From Gemmobacter fulvus (GTDB taxonomy: Bacteria > Pseudomonadota > Alphaproteobacteria > Rhodobacterales > Rhodobacteraceae): a stretch of DNA of 64,000 nucleotides. The stretch is from positions 3,129,501 to 3,193,500 of the forward strand of contig NZ_CP076361.1 in the NCBI RefSeq assembly GCF_018798885.1, given 5' to 3'. The position numbers and the translations under genes are program-made. Shown in pieces: positions 7,721 to 17,178 of the stretch. The notes beneath the pieces were generated by a model, which had not been told where the DNA came from, made no database searches, and saw nothing but the letters and a program-made list of their open reading frames with translations. How positions within the stretch are numbered: position 1 is the first letter of the stretch; every line of letters begins with the position of its first letter.

Positions 7721-9025
7721 TTACGCGGGGAACACTCGGTTGAAGATCGTGTCGACATGTTTCGTGTGATAGCCAAGATCGAATTTCTCTTCGATCTCGG
7801 CGGGGCTGAGCGCGGCCGTCACCTCGGCATCCGCCAGAAGCTCGGTCTTGAAATCCGCGCCTTTCTCCCAGACCTTCATCGCATTGCGCTGCACCAGACG
7901 ATAGCTGTCCTCGCGCGACACACCCGCCTGCGTCAGTGCCAGAAGCACGCGCTGGCTCATCACCAGACCGCGGAACTGGTTCATGTTGCGCAGCATGTTT
8001 TCGGGATAGATCACCAGCTTTTCCACCAGCCCGGCCAGACGGTGCAGTGCGAAATCCAGCGTGATGGTGGTATCGGGGCCAATCGCCCGCTCGACCGAGC
8101 TGTGCGAGATGTCGCGCTCATGCCAGAGCGCCACATTTTCCAGCGCCGGGATCACCGACATGCGGACCAGACGTGCAAGGCCGGTCAGATTCTCCGACAG
8201 CACCGGATTGCGCTTGTGCGGCATGGCACTGCTGCCCTTCTGGCCGGGGCTGAAGAATTCTTCCGCCTCCAGCACTTCGGTGCGCTGCATGTGGCGGATC
8301 TCGATGGCGATGTTCTCGATGCTGGAGGCAATCACCGCCAGCACGGCAAAATACATGGCATGACGGTCGCGCGGGATCACCTGGGTCGAGATCGGCTCGG
8401 GCGTCAGGCCCAGCATCTTGCAGACATGCTCTTCGACCGCCGGGTCGATATTGGCGAAGGTGCCGACTGCACCCGAAATCGCGCCGGTGGCAATCTCGGC
8501 GCGTGCGGCCTCAAGCCGCGCCCGGCCCCGCGCCATCTCGGCGTAAAAGCGGGCAAAGGTCAGGCCCATCGTGGTCGGCTCGGCATGGATGCCATGGCTG
8601 CGCCCGATGCGCACGGTGTGTTTGTGTTCAAAGGCGCGGGCCTTCAGCGCGGCCAGCACCCGGTCCATGCCGGTCAGCAGCAGATCGGTCGCGCGCACCA
8701 GCTGCACATTCAGCGTGGTGTCCAGGACATCGGAGGAGGTCATGCCCTGATGCACGAACCGCGCATCATCCGATCCGATATGTTCGGCCAGATGCGTCAG
8801 AAAAGCGATCACGTCATGTTTGGTAACGGCCTCGATCTCGTCGATCCGCGCCACGTCAAAGGTCACATCCTTGGCGCGCCATACCGCTTCCGCATTGGCC
8901 TTGGGGATCACGCCCAGAGCGGCCTGCGCATCGCAGGCATGGGCTTCGATCTCGTACCAGATCTTGAATTTACTCTCGGGCGACCAGATGGCAACCATGT
9001 CGGGGCGGGAATAGCGCGGGATCAT
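7721..9025 (-). CDS. purB: Adenylosuccinate lyase
   Basis: A 434-residue protein, the usual length of the short bacterial PurB. It cleaves SAICAR to AICAR and adenylosuccinate to AMP, in purine synthesis. Visible signatures are the TSSDVLDT segment (about 94-101), a histidine in RSHGIHAEPT, and the family signature SSAMPHKRNP near residue 263-272 with the catalytic serine loop. The start at 9025 gives the canonical MIPRYSRPDM N-terminus. It stands alone, with a hairpin after the stop. Confidence 0.97.
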   Translation of the reverse strand: MIPRYSRPDMVAIWSPESKFKIWYEIEAHACDAQAALGVIPKANAEAVWRAKDVTFDVARIDEIEAVTKHDVIAFLTHLAEHIGSDDARFVHQGMTSSDVLDTTLNVQLVRATDLLLTGMDRVLAALKARAFEHKHTVRIGRSHGIHAEPTTMGLTFARFYAEMARGRARLEAARAEIATGAISGAVGTFANIDPAVEEHVCKMLGLTPEPISTQVIPRDRHAMYFAVLAVIASSIENIAIEIRHMQRTEVLEAEEFFSPGQKGSSAMPHKRNPVLSENLTGLARLVRMSVIPALENVALWHERDISHSSVERAIGPDTTITLDFALHRLAGLVEKLVIYPENMLRNMNQFRGLVMSQRVLLALTQAGVSREDSYRLVQRNAMKVWEKGADFKTELLADAEVTAALSPAEIEEKFDLGYHTKHVDTIFNRVFPA

Positions 9026-9245
9026 GCAGGATGGCCTTTCGTTGCGGCAGGGGCTGGCCGCGCCCGCATAGCCGCTGCACCCCGCCGCATCAAGCCTCGC
9101 AGGGGGCAAACCCGGCTTTCCCCTTTCACTTTGGCCCAAATATCCCCGCGCGGAGCGCATCGCGGCCCCCGGGCCGCCCCCTGCGCGCCGGGTGCAAGCC
9201 CGGATCGCAGGGAAAAGCGCTTGCGCGCTTGCGCGCACCGCAGGA

Positions 9246-9500
9246 TCAGAGGCTGTTCTTGCCGCGATAAAGCTGCCATTCCTCGACGGTGCTGCCATCG
9301 GGCAGATGGCAATACCCGGCCTCACCGGCCGTCTCGCTGCGGATTTCCAGCCGGCCGCCCAGTTCGGCGCAATATCTGGACGCCGGATTGGCCATGCTGG
9401 CCCAGCGTCCTTCGGGGGCCTTGGCCCCGCCTGCGCCGCCCCCTCCGCCACAGGCAGCCAGCAGCAACAGGGTGGTCAGGGCGGCACAAACGCGCATCAT
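9246..9500 (-). CDS. DUF333 lipoprotein
   Basis: An 84-residue protein. The lipobox LAAC ends at Cys17 and is followed by a glycine-rich spacer. The C-terminal half is a DUF333 domain: NPASRYCAELGGRLEIR, then GYCHLPDGSTVEEWQLYR, with its two cysteines probably disulfide-bonded. DUF333 proteins are small envelope lipoproteins often annotated as putative hemolysins without good evidence. It lies 14 bases after the dddP stop on the same strand and may be co-transcribed. Confidence 0.82.
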   Translation of the reverse strand: MMRVCAALTTLLLLAACGGGGGAGGAKAPEGRWASMANPASRYCAELGGRLEIRSETAGEAGYCHLPDGSTVEEWQLYRGKNSL

Positions 9501-9514
9501 GGCATCCTCGGGGA

Positions 9515-10867
9515 TCAGCCTTTGCCCATCAGCGCCGGGTCAAAGGGGTATCGGGTCAGGTTCTCGTGGCCAGTTTCGGTGATCAGCACCTGATCTTCAA
9601 GCTTGATCGAGAAGTCGCCGCCCTCGGGGCTCACCAATGCCTCGACACAAAGCACCATGCCCGGTTCCAGGGCAACCTCAAACGCGCCGTCGACCCAGGC
9701 GTCGGGATAGGGCACAAAGGGCCATTCGTCACAGAGGCCGACGCCGTGCATCTTGCACGAATATTTCTGCGCCTGATATTCCGGGGCCAGCAGGTGCCCG
9801 CCATGGGTCAGCTCGCGGATGCTGACGCCGGGCCTGAGCATGGCCATATTGGTGTCGATATGGTCGCGCGCGTGGTGCATCGCGTCGATCATCGACTGCG
9901 GCGGGCGGCGGTCACCGATCCACCATGTGCGCGAGATGTCGATACAGATGCCATAGGCCCCGATCAGATCGGTGTCGAAAGCCACGATCTCGTTGTTTTG
10001 CACGATGCGCGGGCCACATTCCTGAAACCACGGATTGCTGCGCGGCCCCGAGGCGAGCAGGCGGGTTTCGATCCATTCGCCGCCGCGCCGGATATTGCCC
10101 TTGTGCAACTCGGCCCAGATGTCATCCTCGCTGATGCCACCCTTCGGCACCTCGCGGCGGGCAAAATCCTCCATCTCGGTAATCGCCGCCTCGCAGGCGT
10201 GATGGGCGCAGCGCATCGCCAGAATGTCATCCGGGCCCTTGATGGCGCGGCTGCGTTCGGTGATGACCTCGCCCTCCAGCACCTCGAACCCGGCGCGTTC
10301 CAGCGCCCGCAACCCATGGACCATGATCTTGTCGACCGCGAGCCTCCGGTTCGATCCGGCATGGGCCGCCATCACCTCGGTCACCTGGGCTGCAAAGGCG
10401 CGGGCGTCCTGTGCCGTCGCATCGCCGCAGACATTGTAGAAAAACGAAGCCCCGGAGCGCAGTTCCCTGACCAGCGGGTTGAAGGTCACAAGGAAGGGCG
10501 AGTTCTTGTATTCCCACATCACCATATGGCCATCGGCGCAGATCAGGCAGGCCCGGAACGGGTTGTGGCTGTTCCACAGCTGCATGTTGGTGGTGTCGGT
10601 GGCGTAACGGATGTTCAGCGGATCGAACATCAGCAGCCCGCCAATCTCCTGCGCCACCAGTGCCTGCACCAGCCGGTTCCAGCGGAAATGCCGCATCGCG
10701 TCGAGGTTGGGCGCGGTCAGCCCGGCCGCCTGCCATTCGGCAAAGGCCAGCGGCGTGGGGCCGATCTCCACCCGGTCATTGTCATTGGGGGTGCCGTCGG
10801 CCAGCAGGGCCCCTCGGTTCGGGTCGATCTTGCGGCGGGTTTCGGCATAGCTGCGGGGGGCTGTCAT
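9515..10867 (-). CDS. dddP: DMSP lyase DddP (M24 metallopeptidase fold)
   Basis: A 450-residue protein. DddP cleaves dimethylsulfoniopropionate to acrylate and dimethyl sulfide, a marine sulfur reaction. It has the creatinase-like N-terminal domain and the M24 metal-binding domain. The metal ligands I can place are Asp298, Asp300, Asp310, His374, Glu409 and Glu424. Their spacing equals that I recall for Ruegeria DddP, with every number shifted by three. Family-typical stretches include RKIDPNRGA, NIRYATDTTNMQLWNSHNPF and GPRSNPWFQECGPRI. The start at 10867 follows a GGGAG site. No other DMSP gene is nearby, which is common for dddP. Confidence 0.9.
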   Translation of the reverse strand: MTAPRSYAETRRKIDPNRGALLADGTPNDNDRVEIGPTPLAFAEWQAAGLTAPNLDAMRHFRWNRLVQALVAQEIGGLLMFDPLNIRYATDTTNMQLWNSHNPFRACLICADGHMVMWEYKNSPFLVTFNPLVRELRSGASFFYNVCGDATAQDARAFAAQVTEVMAAHAGSNRRLAVDKIMVHGLRALERAGFEVLEGEVITERSRAIKGPDDILAMRCAHHACEAAITEMEDFARREVPKGGISEDDIWAELHKGNIRRGGEWIETRLLASGPRSNPWFQECGPRIVQNNEIVAFDTDLIGAYGICIDISRTWWIGDRRPPQSMIDAMHHARDHIDTNMAMLRPGVSIRELTHGGHLLAPEYQAQKYSCKMHGVGLCDEWPFVPYPDAWVDGAFEVALEPGMVLCVEALVSPEGGDFSIKLEDQVLITETGHENLTRYPFDPALMGKG

Positions 10868-10985
10868 GGCGGATCTCCCTTTGCGCCAGCCTCGGGCCAA
10901 GGCGCGCGCCCCGCTTTGCCGGGGGCGACAGCGCGGCGTCGGGTTTGGGCTGGCAGCGGTGCGGGCGGGCGGCTAGCCTGCCGCC

Positions 10986-11768
10986 ATGACAACGCCCGTA
11001 TTGCAATCCCGCCTGCCGTTCGCCCCCTGGATGGACCCGCGCACCGCGCGCCTGCCCGGCATCCTGCCGGTGGAGGGCGACGACTGGCTGCGCGTGGACG
11101 ATGCCTTTGCCGGCCAGATGGCCGAACGTGATGCACGGATCGCCACAGATGCCGCGCTGGTGCATGGCCTGCTGGAGAGCGCGCGCCCCGCAGCCGAGGA
11201 ATTGCTGGAGACGGTGCTGGCCAAGCTGGCCCGGACCGAAGGGTACAGTCTGACAGCCGGGTCCGTGACGCGCCCCGATGGCATCACCGTGCCGCTGGAC
11301 CGCACCGCGCCGTTGCGCACAGCAGGGCGGCTGGTGCAGGAGGATCTGTGCCTGTTGCAGCATGACGGGGCAGAACATGTGCTGACCGGCGCGATCCTGT
11401 GTTTTCCGGCCAGCTGGACCCTGTCCGAAAAGCTGGGCCGCCCGATGACGCGCATCCATGTGCCGGTCGATCATTATACCGACGATGTGGCGCGGCGGGT
11501 GCAGCGGCTGTTTGATGCGATCCGCCCGGAACAGCCGCTGTGGCGGATGAATGCGCTGGTCTATGATGATCCTGCGCTGTTCCAGCCCCGGCCCGAAGGT
11601 GCCAAGCGACCGCCGCCGGTTGAGCGCCTGTTCATGCGCTGCGAACGGCAATGCCTGGTGCGCCTGCCGGTCAGCCGGGCGGTGGTGTTTGCGATCCATA
11701 CCTATCTGGTGAGGCTGGAGGATCTGGAGCCTGCGGCGCGGGATGGCCTTGCCGCCGCCGGGTTATAA
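10986..11768 (+). CDS. DUF3445 heme-dependent oxidative N-demethylase-like protein
   Basis: A 260-residue protein of the DUF3445 family, whose characterised members are subunits of heme-dependent oxidative N-demethylases and dimethylamine monooxygenase. Landmarks are WMDPRTARLPGILP near the N-terminus, QEDLCLLQ in the middle, ILCFPASWTLSEKLGRP, HVPVDHY and, near the end, RCERQCLVRLPVSRAVVFAIHTY. It probably binds heme and acts in the cytoplasm on an amine, but the usual partner reductase genes are not adjacent. A flavodoxin-fold oxidoreductase follows after 3 bases, which suggests an operon. Confidence 0.75.
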   Translation: MTTPVLQSRLPFAPWMDPRTARLPGILPVEGDDWLRVDDAFAGQMAERDARIATDAALVHGLLESARPAAEELLETVLAKLARTEGYSLTAGSVTRPDGITVPLDRTAPLRTAGRLVQEDLCLLQHDGAEHVLTGAILCFPASWTLSEKLGRPMTRIHVPVDHYTDDVARRVQRLFDAIRPEQPLWRMNALVYDDPALFQPRPEGAKRPPPVERLFMRCERQCLVRLPVSRAVVFAIHTYLVRLEDLEPAARDGLAAAGL

Positions 11769-11771
11769 CCG

Positions 11772-12386
11772 ATGTCGGTCCTGATCGTGTCCGCCCATCC
11801 GCGCGGTGACAGCCTGAACCGGCATCTGGCAGAGACACTAGCAGCACAGGCCCGCGCCAGCGGGGCCGATGTCACGCTGCTGGATCTTTATGCCACGGGC
11901 TTTGATCCGGTGTTGACCGCCGCCGAGCGTGGCAGCTTCTACGCCACCCCTTATGACGGGGCCGCAGTGGCGGCGCAGATGGCGCAGCTTTCGCGGGCCG
12001 AGGTGCTGGTGCTGGTGTTTCCGACCTGGTGGTTTGGCCTGCCTGCCATTCTGAAAGGCTGGATTGACCGGGTCTGGGTGCCGGGCCTTGCCTATGATCA
12101 CGCCAGTGATCTTGGGCCGATCCGCGGGCGGCTGACCGGCTTGCGGCAGGTGGTGGTCGTGACCACGCTGGGCGCACCGGAATGGGTGGATTGGCTGGTG
12201 ATGCGCCGTCCGGTGGCCCGTGTGCTGCGCTGGGGCGTGGTCAAGGTCTGCGCACCGCAGGCCCGGTTCCGCTATCTGGCGCTGCACCGGGTCGAGAATG
12301 TCAGCCCCGACCGCCTGCGCCGGTTCGAGCGGCGGATCACGGCGGCGCTGGCGGCGGCTTTGCGCCCAGCCGGGCCGGGAACCTGA
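11772..12386 (+). CDS. NAD(P)H-dependent flavin oxidoreductase (flavodoxin-like fold)
   Basis: A 204-residue protein of the NQO1/KefF-like family. The N-terminal strand and FMN/FAD phosphate loop read VLIVSAHPRGDSLNRHLA; VLVLVFPTWWFGLPAILKGWIDRVW is the family's core motif around residue 78-102. Such enzymes reduce quinones or other small acceptors with NAD(P)H. It begins 3 bases after the DUF3445 gene, so it might donate electrons to that heme protein; this is inference from position only. Confidence 0.8.
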   Translation: MSVLIVSAHPRGDSLNRHLAETLAAQARASGADVTLLDLYATGFDPVLTAAERGSFYATPYDGAAVAAQMAQLSRAEVLVLVFPTWWFGLPAILKGWIDRVWVPGLAYDHASDLGPIRGRLTGLRQVVVVTTLGAPEWVDWLVMRRPVARVLRWGVVKVCAPQARFRYLALHRVENVSPDRLRRFERRITAALAAALRPAGPGT

Positions 12387-12469
12387 CAGCGGACTTGCGC
12401 GTTTTCTCTCTGCGGCAAATGCTTGTCGCAGACGTGCTGCCCGATCACGGGCGGGTTCAGGAGACGGTT

Positions 12470-13693
12470 ATGACAAGTTTTGTTCTCACATCCCTCAGCA
12501 GTGCCGGGCGCAGCCTGTCCTCGGGGGAAACCGGAGTGATCGCGGCCTCGGCAACGCTTGCGCCGCCGTCGCAATCGGCTGTGGACATGTTCGGCAGCTC
12601 CAATCTACTTGTGGCCGGGGCGGTGGCACCGCTTGCCAGCTCTGCGGCCGGCGTGCGCACCTATGGCAGCGCGCAGATCACCGTGTCGGAAAGCGGCATC
12701 ATACAGGGGCGGCAGGCCATCAGCACCAATGGCAATGGCGGGCTGCTGCTGGTGAATGACGGCTTCCTGATCGGCTCTGCCGGGGGGATTTCGGCCTATG
12801 GCAGCGGTGCGGTGCAGGTGCAGAACAGCGGCCATATCTGGGGCAGTGGTTCGACCGGGATCTATCTTGAGGATGCCAGCAGCGCCAATATCCGCAACAG
12901 CGGCGAGATTTCAGGCCTGAGCTATGGCATCTACAGCGATGATGCGGCCATCCGTATCCACAACACCGGCGAGATCAGCGGCGGTATCCAGTCGCTGCGG
13001 CTGGCTGATGGCGCAGATGTGGTGATCAACCGGGGCACGCTGTTCGGCGAGGTTGTGCTGAATGGCGGCAATGATCTGTTTCGCGGCGGGCTTGGCGTTC
13101 AAACCGATATTGTCGCCGGGTCTGGCAATGATACCGTCTGGGGGGGGCGCGATGCCGAAACCATTCTGGGCGAAGGCGGCAATGACCTGCTGGTCGGCGG
13201 TGGCGGCGAAAACGCGCTGTCCGGCGGTGCGGGGCGCGATACGCTGCGCGGGGGGGCCGAGAATGACAGCCTGACCGGCGGTACCGAGAATGACGTGCTG
13301 CGCGGCGCTGCGGGCGATGACACGCTGGATGGCAATGGCGGGGCCGATCTGATGTTCGGCGCAGAGGGCAATGACCTGCTGCGCGGCGGGTCGGGTGATG
13401 ACACGCTGAACGGCGGGCTTGGAAATGACGAACTGTCGGGCGGCAGCGGGCGCGACGTGTTCGTGTTCCTGCCCGGCTCCGGGCAGGATGTGGACCGGGT
13501 TGCGGGTTTCTCCAACAATGTCGACAGGTTGGATTTGCGCGCTTTTGATCTGGACGGGATCGGCGATTTGCGCGCCTTGGCCAGCAATTCGTCGCAGGGG
13601 CTGCATATCGACCTGACAGAGCAGGGCGGCGGCATCCTGCTGGTGACCGGCCTCACATTGCGCCAGCTTGATGCCGGTGACGTTCTGCTGTGA
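12470..13693 (+). CDS. RTX-type calcium-binding secreted protein
   Basis: A 407-residue protein. The start at 12470 follows CAGGAG. The N-terminal half (about 60-200) is a run of short imperfect repeats rich in S/N-G-x-I (SESGIIQG, NSGHIWGSGSTGIYL, NSGEISGLSYGIYS, NTGEISGGI) that should fold as a beta-helix. From about 205 to 345 there are hemolysin-type nonapeptide repeats (GGxGxDxLx: AGSGNDTVWGG, GEGGNDLLVGG, GGAGRDTLRGG, GNGGADLMFGA). No N-terminal signal peptide is seen; RTX proteins use a C-terminal signal and a type I exporter, which is not encoded here. Confidence 0.85.
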   Translation: MTSFVLTSLSSAGRSLSSGETGVIAASATLAPPSQSAVDMFGSSNLLVAGAVAPLASSAAGVRTYGSAQITVSESGIIQGRQAISTNGNGGLLLVNDGFLIGSAGGISAYGSGAVQVQNSGHIWGSGSTGIYLEDASSANIRNSGEISGLSYGIYSDDAAIRIHNTGEISGGIQSLRLADGADVVINRGTLFGEVVLNGGNDLFRGGLGVQTDIVAGSGNDTVWGGRDAETILGEGGNDLLVGGGGENALSGGAGRDTLRGGAENDSLTGGTENDVLRGAAGDDTLDGNGGADLMFGAEGNDLLRGGSGDDTLNGGLGNDELSGGSGRDVFVFLPGSGQDVDRVAGFSNNVDRLDLRAFDLDGIGDLRALASNSSQGLHIDLTEQGGGILLVTGLTLRQLDAGDVLL

Positions 13694-13702
13694 CGCGACA
13701 TG

Positions 13703-13731
13703 CCGGGCAGGGGCCAAAGCCGCCTGCCCGG
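13703..13731. terminator. Hairpin between convergent genes
   Basis: CCGGGCAGG (13703-13711) pairs with CCTGCCCGG (13723-13731). It lies between the ends of the RTX gene and the convergent Glyoxalase_8-like gene and can serve both. Confidence 0.65.
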
Positions 13732-13749
13732 TGTGGTGAATGGTGCCGC

Positions 13750-14175
13750 TCAGGCGGTCAGTTGCAGGTGGGGCGTGCCGTCCGAGGTATGTTCCACCGT
13801 GCGGCCCTGCGGCGTCACCGTGGCGCTGACCCGGCGGCGCAGGTTGGAAAAATGCGGCGAGCGGACGGTATCGACCGGCGTATCAAAGCCAATGGTGATG
13901 CCGAAGCGCCCGGCGCTTTTGGCCTGCAACCCGAGAATCTGCCCGGTGAAGGGCTGGCCCAGATAGCTGCCGCTGACCTTCTGCCCAAGGCTCCAGTGCG
14001 GTGCGGCCTCGGCGGACAGCGCGGCGGCGGTGTTCCAGTCGCGCAGGCCGTGGCTTTGCGCCACCAGCTCCAACGCGGCGGAATGGCCCACTGGGCGGCC
14101 TTGCCCGGCCAGAGCGCTGCGCAGACGGCGGGCCTGCGCCTTGAGGGCGGTAGTGGTCGGAAGTGTCGGTGTCAT
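13750..14175 (-). CDS. Glyoxalase-related (PF20066-like) protein
   Basis: A 141-residue protein. The N-terminal part ALKAQARRLRSALAGQGRPV followed by SAALELVAQSHGLRDWNTAAA is the recognisable signature of the small glyoxalase-related domain (Glyoxalase_8). The C-terminal half (WSLGQKVSGSYLGQPFTGQI and on) should be a beta-barrel-like domain. No enzyme activity is established for the family. It stands alone, convergent with the RTX gene. Confidence 0.65.
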   Translation of the reverse strand: MTPTLPTTTALKAQARRLRSALAGQGRPVGHSAALELVAQSHGLRDWNTAAALSAEAAPHWSLGQKVSGSYLGQPFTGQILGLQAKSAGRFGITIGFDTPVDTVRSPHFSNLRRRVSATVTPQGRTVEHTSDGTPHLQLTA

Positions 14176-14330
14176 GGTTAAAACCCTTTCGCATGGTCAT
14201 GCACGGGCGATCAGCGGTCTCCGCATTGCCTCTGCCGGATGACCTGGCCTTTCGGGCACAAGAGATCGGATTCAAAGCAGACTTCAGGCTTCACAATGGG
14301 GTTGGCCCCCTGCGGATGGCGGGGGCCTGA

Positions 14331-14361
14331 CCCCATGCCGCCTATATTGGGCGGCATGGGG
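14331..14361 (-). terminator. Perfect 12-bp hairpin downstream of eptA
   Basis: CCCCATGCCGCC (14331-14342) pairs perfectly with GGCGGCATGGGG (14350-14361). A second hairpin, GGCCCCC/GGGGGCC at 14304-14327, follows on the minus strand. Together they probably end the eptA transcript. The rest of the 14176-14385 gap shows nothing else. Confidence 0.6.
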
Positions 14362-14385
14362 ACGGTTGCAAGGGGCAAAGCCGCG

Positions 14386-16020
14386 TCAGCCCGCCACGCA
14401 GCGCGTCAGATCAAGATCGGGCGCATGGACCGCCGTCTCCACCCCGGCAAGACTGAGCAGGGTTGGGAAGATCACGTCATGCGATTGCGGTTGCGTCGCC
14501 TTCTGCGCCAGACAGCCCGCCACGCCCGTCAGCCGCGCCTTGCTGTCGTCTGACAGCCACAGCAGCATCGGCACCTTGGTCTGCGTGTCCGGTGCCATGA
14601 AAGCGGGCGCGCCATGCAGCCACAGACCGCCTTCGCCCAGCGATTCCCCATGGTCCGAGGCATAGATCATGCTGGCCTCGACCCCGGTCTGGGCCGCCAG
14701 CAGGTCGATCATGCTGGCCAGAACCGTATCGGTATAGGCAATGGTATTGTCATAGGTGTTGACGATTTCCTCGGGCGTGCATTTGGCAAATTCCCCGGTC
14801 TGGCAGGTGGGCGAGAACCGGGCCGCCTCGGGCGGATAGCGTAGATAATAGGACGGGCCATGGCTGCCGATCATATGCATGATCACCACCGTGTCGCGGG
14901 TCAGCGTCGGCAGCAGGGTGGCCAGCCGTTCCACCATCAGCTCATCCGTGCATTCGCCGGTGGGGCAGCGCGACATGTCGGGCTGTCTGGTCATGTGATC
15001 CTCGCCGGTGCGGCGGGCCACGCCCTGCGAGCCGGTGTTCAGATCCCACCACAGCACATCCTGCCCGGCGTGGCGGAACACATCCAGCAGGTTTTCGCGG
15101 GCCTGCGCCTTGGTATAGCTGTAGCCCTCCTGACCCAGACCCGAGAAGATGCAGGGCACCGAAACGGCGGTCGAGGTGCCGCAGGCGGTGACATCGGGAA
15201 AGAAGGTGATGTCGCGCCGGGCCAGTTCGGGATTTGTGTCGCGGCCATAGCCCGCCAGCGACCAGTTCTGCACCCGCGCCGTTTCGCCCAGCATGAACAC
15301 GGTCAGCCGCGGTTTTGCCCCGGCAATGCTGCGCGCATCGGTGCCATAGGGGGCGGCCACGACATTGGCGCTGCGCAGCATCATCTTGGCATAACGCACC
15401 GTGCCCGCAATCGGCGCGCCCGGCTGAAAGCTCGACATCAGCTCCTTCTGTTCCCGAAAGACGGCGGCAAAGCGGGCGTAATCCGACAGCAGCAAGCCGA
15501 TGCACAGCGCGAAGCTCAGCACGATCAGGCCGCCATTGCGCAGGGTCTTGCCCAGAAACCGCTCGGGCCGGATCGGCACAAAGGCGACGATCACCGCAGG
15601 CAGCAGGCCAAAGGCCGCCATATGCCGCAGGAAGGGCCAGGTGAACAGATGCCCGGCCTCGGTCGGGGTGGTCAGAAACACGTTCTGGATCATCTCGCGG
15701 TCGATGACGATGCCCAGCCGGTTCTGAAACCAGCCCGAGGCCGCCGAGATCAGCAAGAGCAGGATCAGCGCCGGCCGCACCAGCCATTTCTGGCTGAACA
15801 GCATCACCAGCGCATAGGTCAGCAGAAAGATCGCCGCCCCCAGCGTGGCCAGCGCGCGCGGGCTGTCTGCAAAGATGCGCCGCGCATGATCCCAGAACAC
15901 CGCATTGGCGGTGGCAAACAGGAACAGCACGACCAGAAAGGTCAGGGTGGCGGCGGTCTGGCCACGTTGGCCAAGGGCGCGGTGGGGGGCCACGGCCAGG
16001 ATAGGCGAGGGAGACGGCAT
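14386..16020 (-). CDS. eptA: Phosphoethanolamine transferase (EptA-like)
   Basis: A 544-residue protein. Five hydrophobic helices occupy about residues 22-190, followed by a periplasmic sulfatase-fold domain. Landmarks are VFMLGETARVQNWSLAGYGRDTNP (metal-binding Glu of GETAR), CGTSTAVSVPCIFS with the catalytic threonine, MHMIGSHGPSYY, and YASDHGESLGEGGLWLHG with the Asp-His metal ligands. The family transfers phosphoethanolamine from phosphatidylethanolamine to lipid A or related glycans in the inner membrane's outer face, often giving polymyxin resistance. No two-component regulator is adjacent. Confidence 0.9.
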   Translation of the reverse strand: MPSPSPILAVAPHRALGQRGQTAATLTFLVVLFLFATANAVFWDHARRIFADSPRALATLGAAIFLLTYALVMLFSQKWLVRPALILLLLISAASGWFQNRLGIVIDREMIQNVFLTTPTEAGHLFTWPFLRHMAAFGLLPAVIVAFVPIRPERFLGKTLRNGGLIVLSFALCIGLLLSDYARFAAVFREQKELMSSFQPGAPIAGTVRYAKMMLRSANVVAAPYGTDARSIAGAKPRLTVFMLGETARVQNWSLAGYGRDTNPELARRDITFFPDVTACGTSTAVSVPCIFSGLGQEGYSYTKAQARENLLDVFRHAGQDVLWWDLNTGSQGVARRTGEDHMTRQPDMSRCPTGECTDELMVERLATLLPTLTRDTVVIMHMIGSHGPSYYLRYPPEAARFSPTCQTGEFAKCTPEEIVNTYDNTIAYTDTVLASMIDLLAAQTGVEASMIYASDHGESLGEGGLWLHGAPAFMAPDTQTKVPMLLWLSDDSKARLTGVAGCLAQKATQPQSHDVIFPTLLSLAGVETAVHAPDLDLTRCVAG

Positions 16021-16166
16021 GAAACGGGGATCCTGTCAGCACCGCCGCAGAGCGCGGCTGTTCCCCGTGCCTCGCATGGTCGCGGGACACGGGGGAACTG
16101 CGCTCCGGGGGCAGGCCCGGCCATCTCATACCCGAGTTGCAGACCGTTTTCGGGCCGCAGGCGCGC

Positions 16167-16988
16167 TCAGATCAGCGCGCCGAGCTGCCCCCCGAGCCCG
16201 GATTGCCACAACCCGATCGCAGTGCCGGTCAGCGCCAGCGCCCGCGCGCTGAGCGTCAGATCCTCGCCGCGCAGCAGGCTGTAGGTCATCACCGCCGCAC
16301 CGACCGGCAAGGACACCATCATCAGCGTGCAGTTGAACGCATGAGCGGCAAGGCGCAGCTGTTGCGAGGCGGGCGGCGGCGGGCTGGTGTCAGGGATATA
16401 CAGCGCCTCGCGCACCCGGTGCAGGGCGGCCATATCCGGTGTTGGCAGATCGGGGTGATCGTTGACCGCCGCGCCCTCCGGGGCAGGCCGGGGCCGGGAG
16501 GCCGGATCGTGGCGCGGCCCTGCATGGCGCGGACCTGCCGTCAACCGCTCGATCTCGGCGCGGGGGGGCAGGGCCTCGACCAGCGCATCGGCCAGTTCGG
16601 CATCCAGCGGCGCTGTGCTGTTCTGCCACAGCACGGTGTCGGTGTAGTAATGCCGCAGCACCCCTTCCACCAGCAGGGCGCAGATTTTCTGCGGATTGCC
16701 GGTCATGCAGGGATCCGTCTTGGCGTGCCGCGCATAGGGCGCAGGCCCGCAGCCCATGGTCAGGCAGGCGGCATAGCCGATGGGCGGCGGTTCCGCCTTG
16801 GAGATCAGGATCCGTCGGCTGCCGATGTCAAAACAGGCGACATCCTCGCAATCCCAACTGAGCCGGTGTCCGTCTGCACAATGGCGGGCCAGGTGCAGGT
16901 CGATTTCACCCACGAGGCGGGCGAAGTTCAGGTAGGGGTCCGTGACATACAAAAGTTGGGCAATCGTACTGTGCGGTAATGCGCGCAT
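16167..16988 (-). CDS. Hypothetical protein with two C-terminal membrane segments
   Basis: A 273-residue protein of unknown function. The N-terminal 160 residues look soluble and contain several cysteines (DCEDVACFD, CLTMGCGPAPYA, DPCMTGNPQKICALL). A proline-rich linker follows (about 165-190), then two hydrophobic segments near the C-terminus (LMMVSLPVGAAVMTYSLL; ALTGTAIGLWQSGLGG). The start MRALPHSTIAQLLYVTDPYL is chosen over a TTG 11 codons upstream. I recognise no domain for certain. Confidence 0.55.
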   Translation of the reverse strand: MRALPHSTIAQLLYVTDPYLNFARLVGEIDLHLARHCADGHRLSWDCEDVACFDIGSRRILISKAEPPPIGYAACLTMGCGPAPYARHAKTDPCMTGNPQKICALLVEGVLRHYYTDTVLWQNSTAPLDAELADALVEALPPRAEIERLTAGPRHAGPRHDPASRPRPAPEGAAVNDHPDLPTPDMAALHRVREALYIPDTSPPPPASQQLRLAAHAFNCTLMMVSLPVGAAVMTYSLLRGEDLTLSARALALTGTAIGLWQSGLGGQLGALI

Positions 16989-17178
16989 GGCGATATCTCC
17001 GACAGGGTGCGTCTGGCGCAACCGTGGCGGGCAATTGTGCCCGGATCACGCGCCGAAGGTGGTTAATTTGGGGAATTGTTGCCCCCTCGCGCCGCGTTGC
17101 CGCCACAATGACAATCCTGCGTCCGCGCCGGGATTGGTGCGGCCTTCGGGCAGATCAATCCTGCCGCCAGAATGCAGA

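Noticed and set aside
3079-11131. Very long ORFs antisense to tex (3079-5742) and purB/dddP (7595-11131)
   Set aside because: They lie opposite well-recognised genes, have histidine/arginine-rich composition from GC-rich antisense codons, and show no domain.
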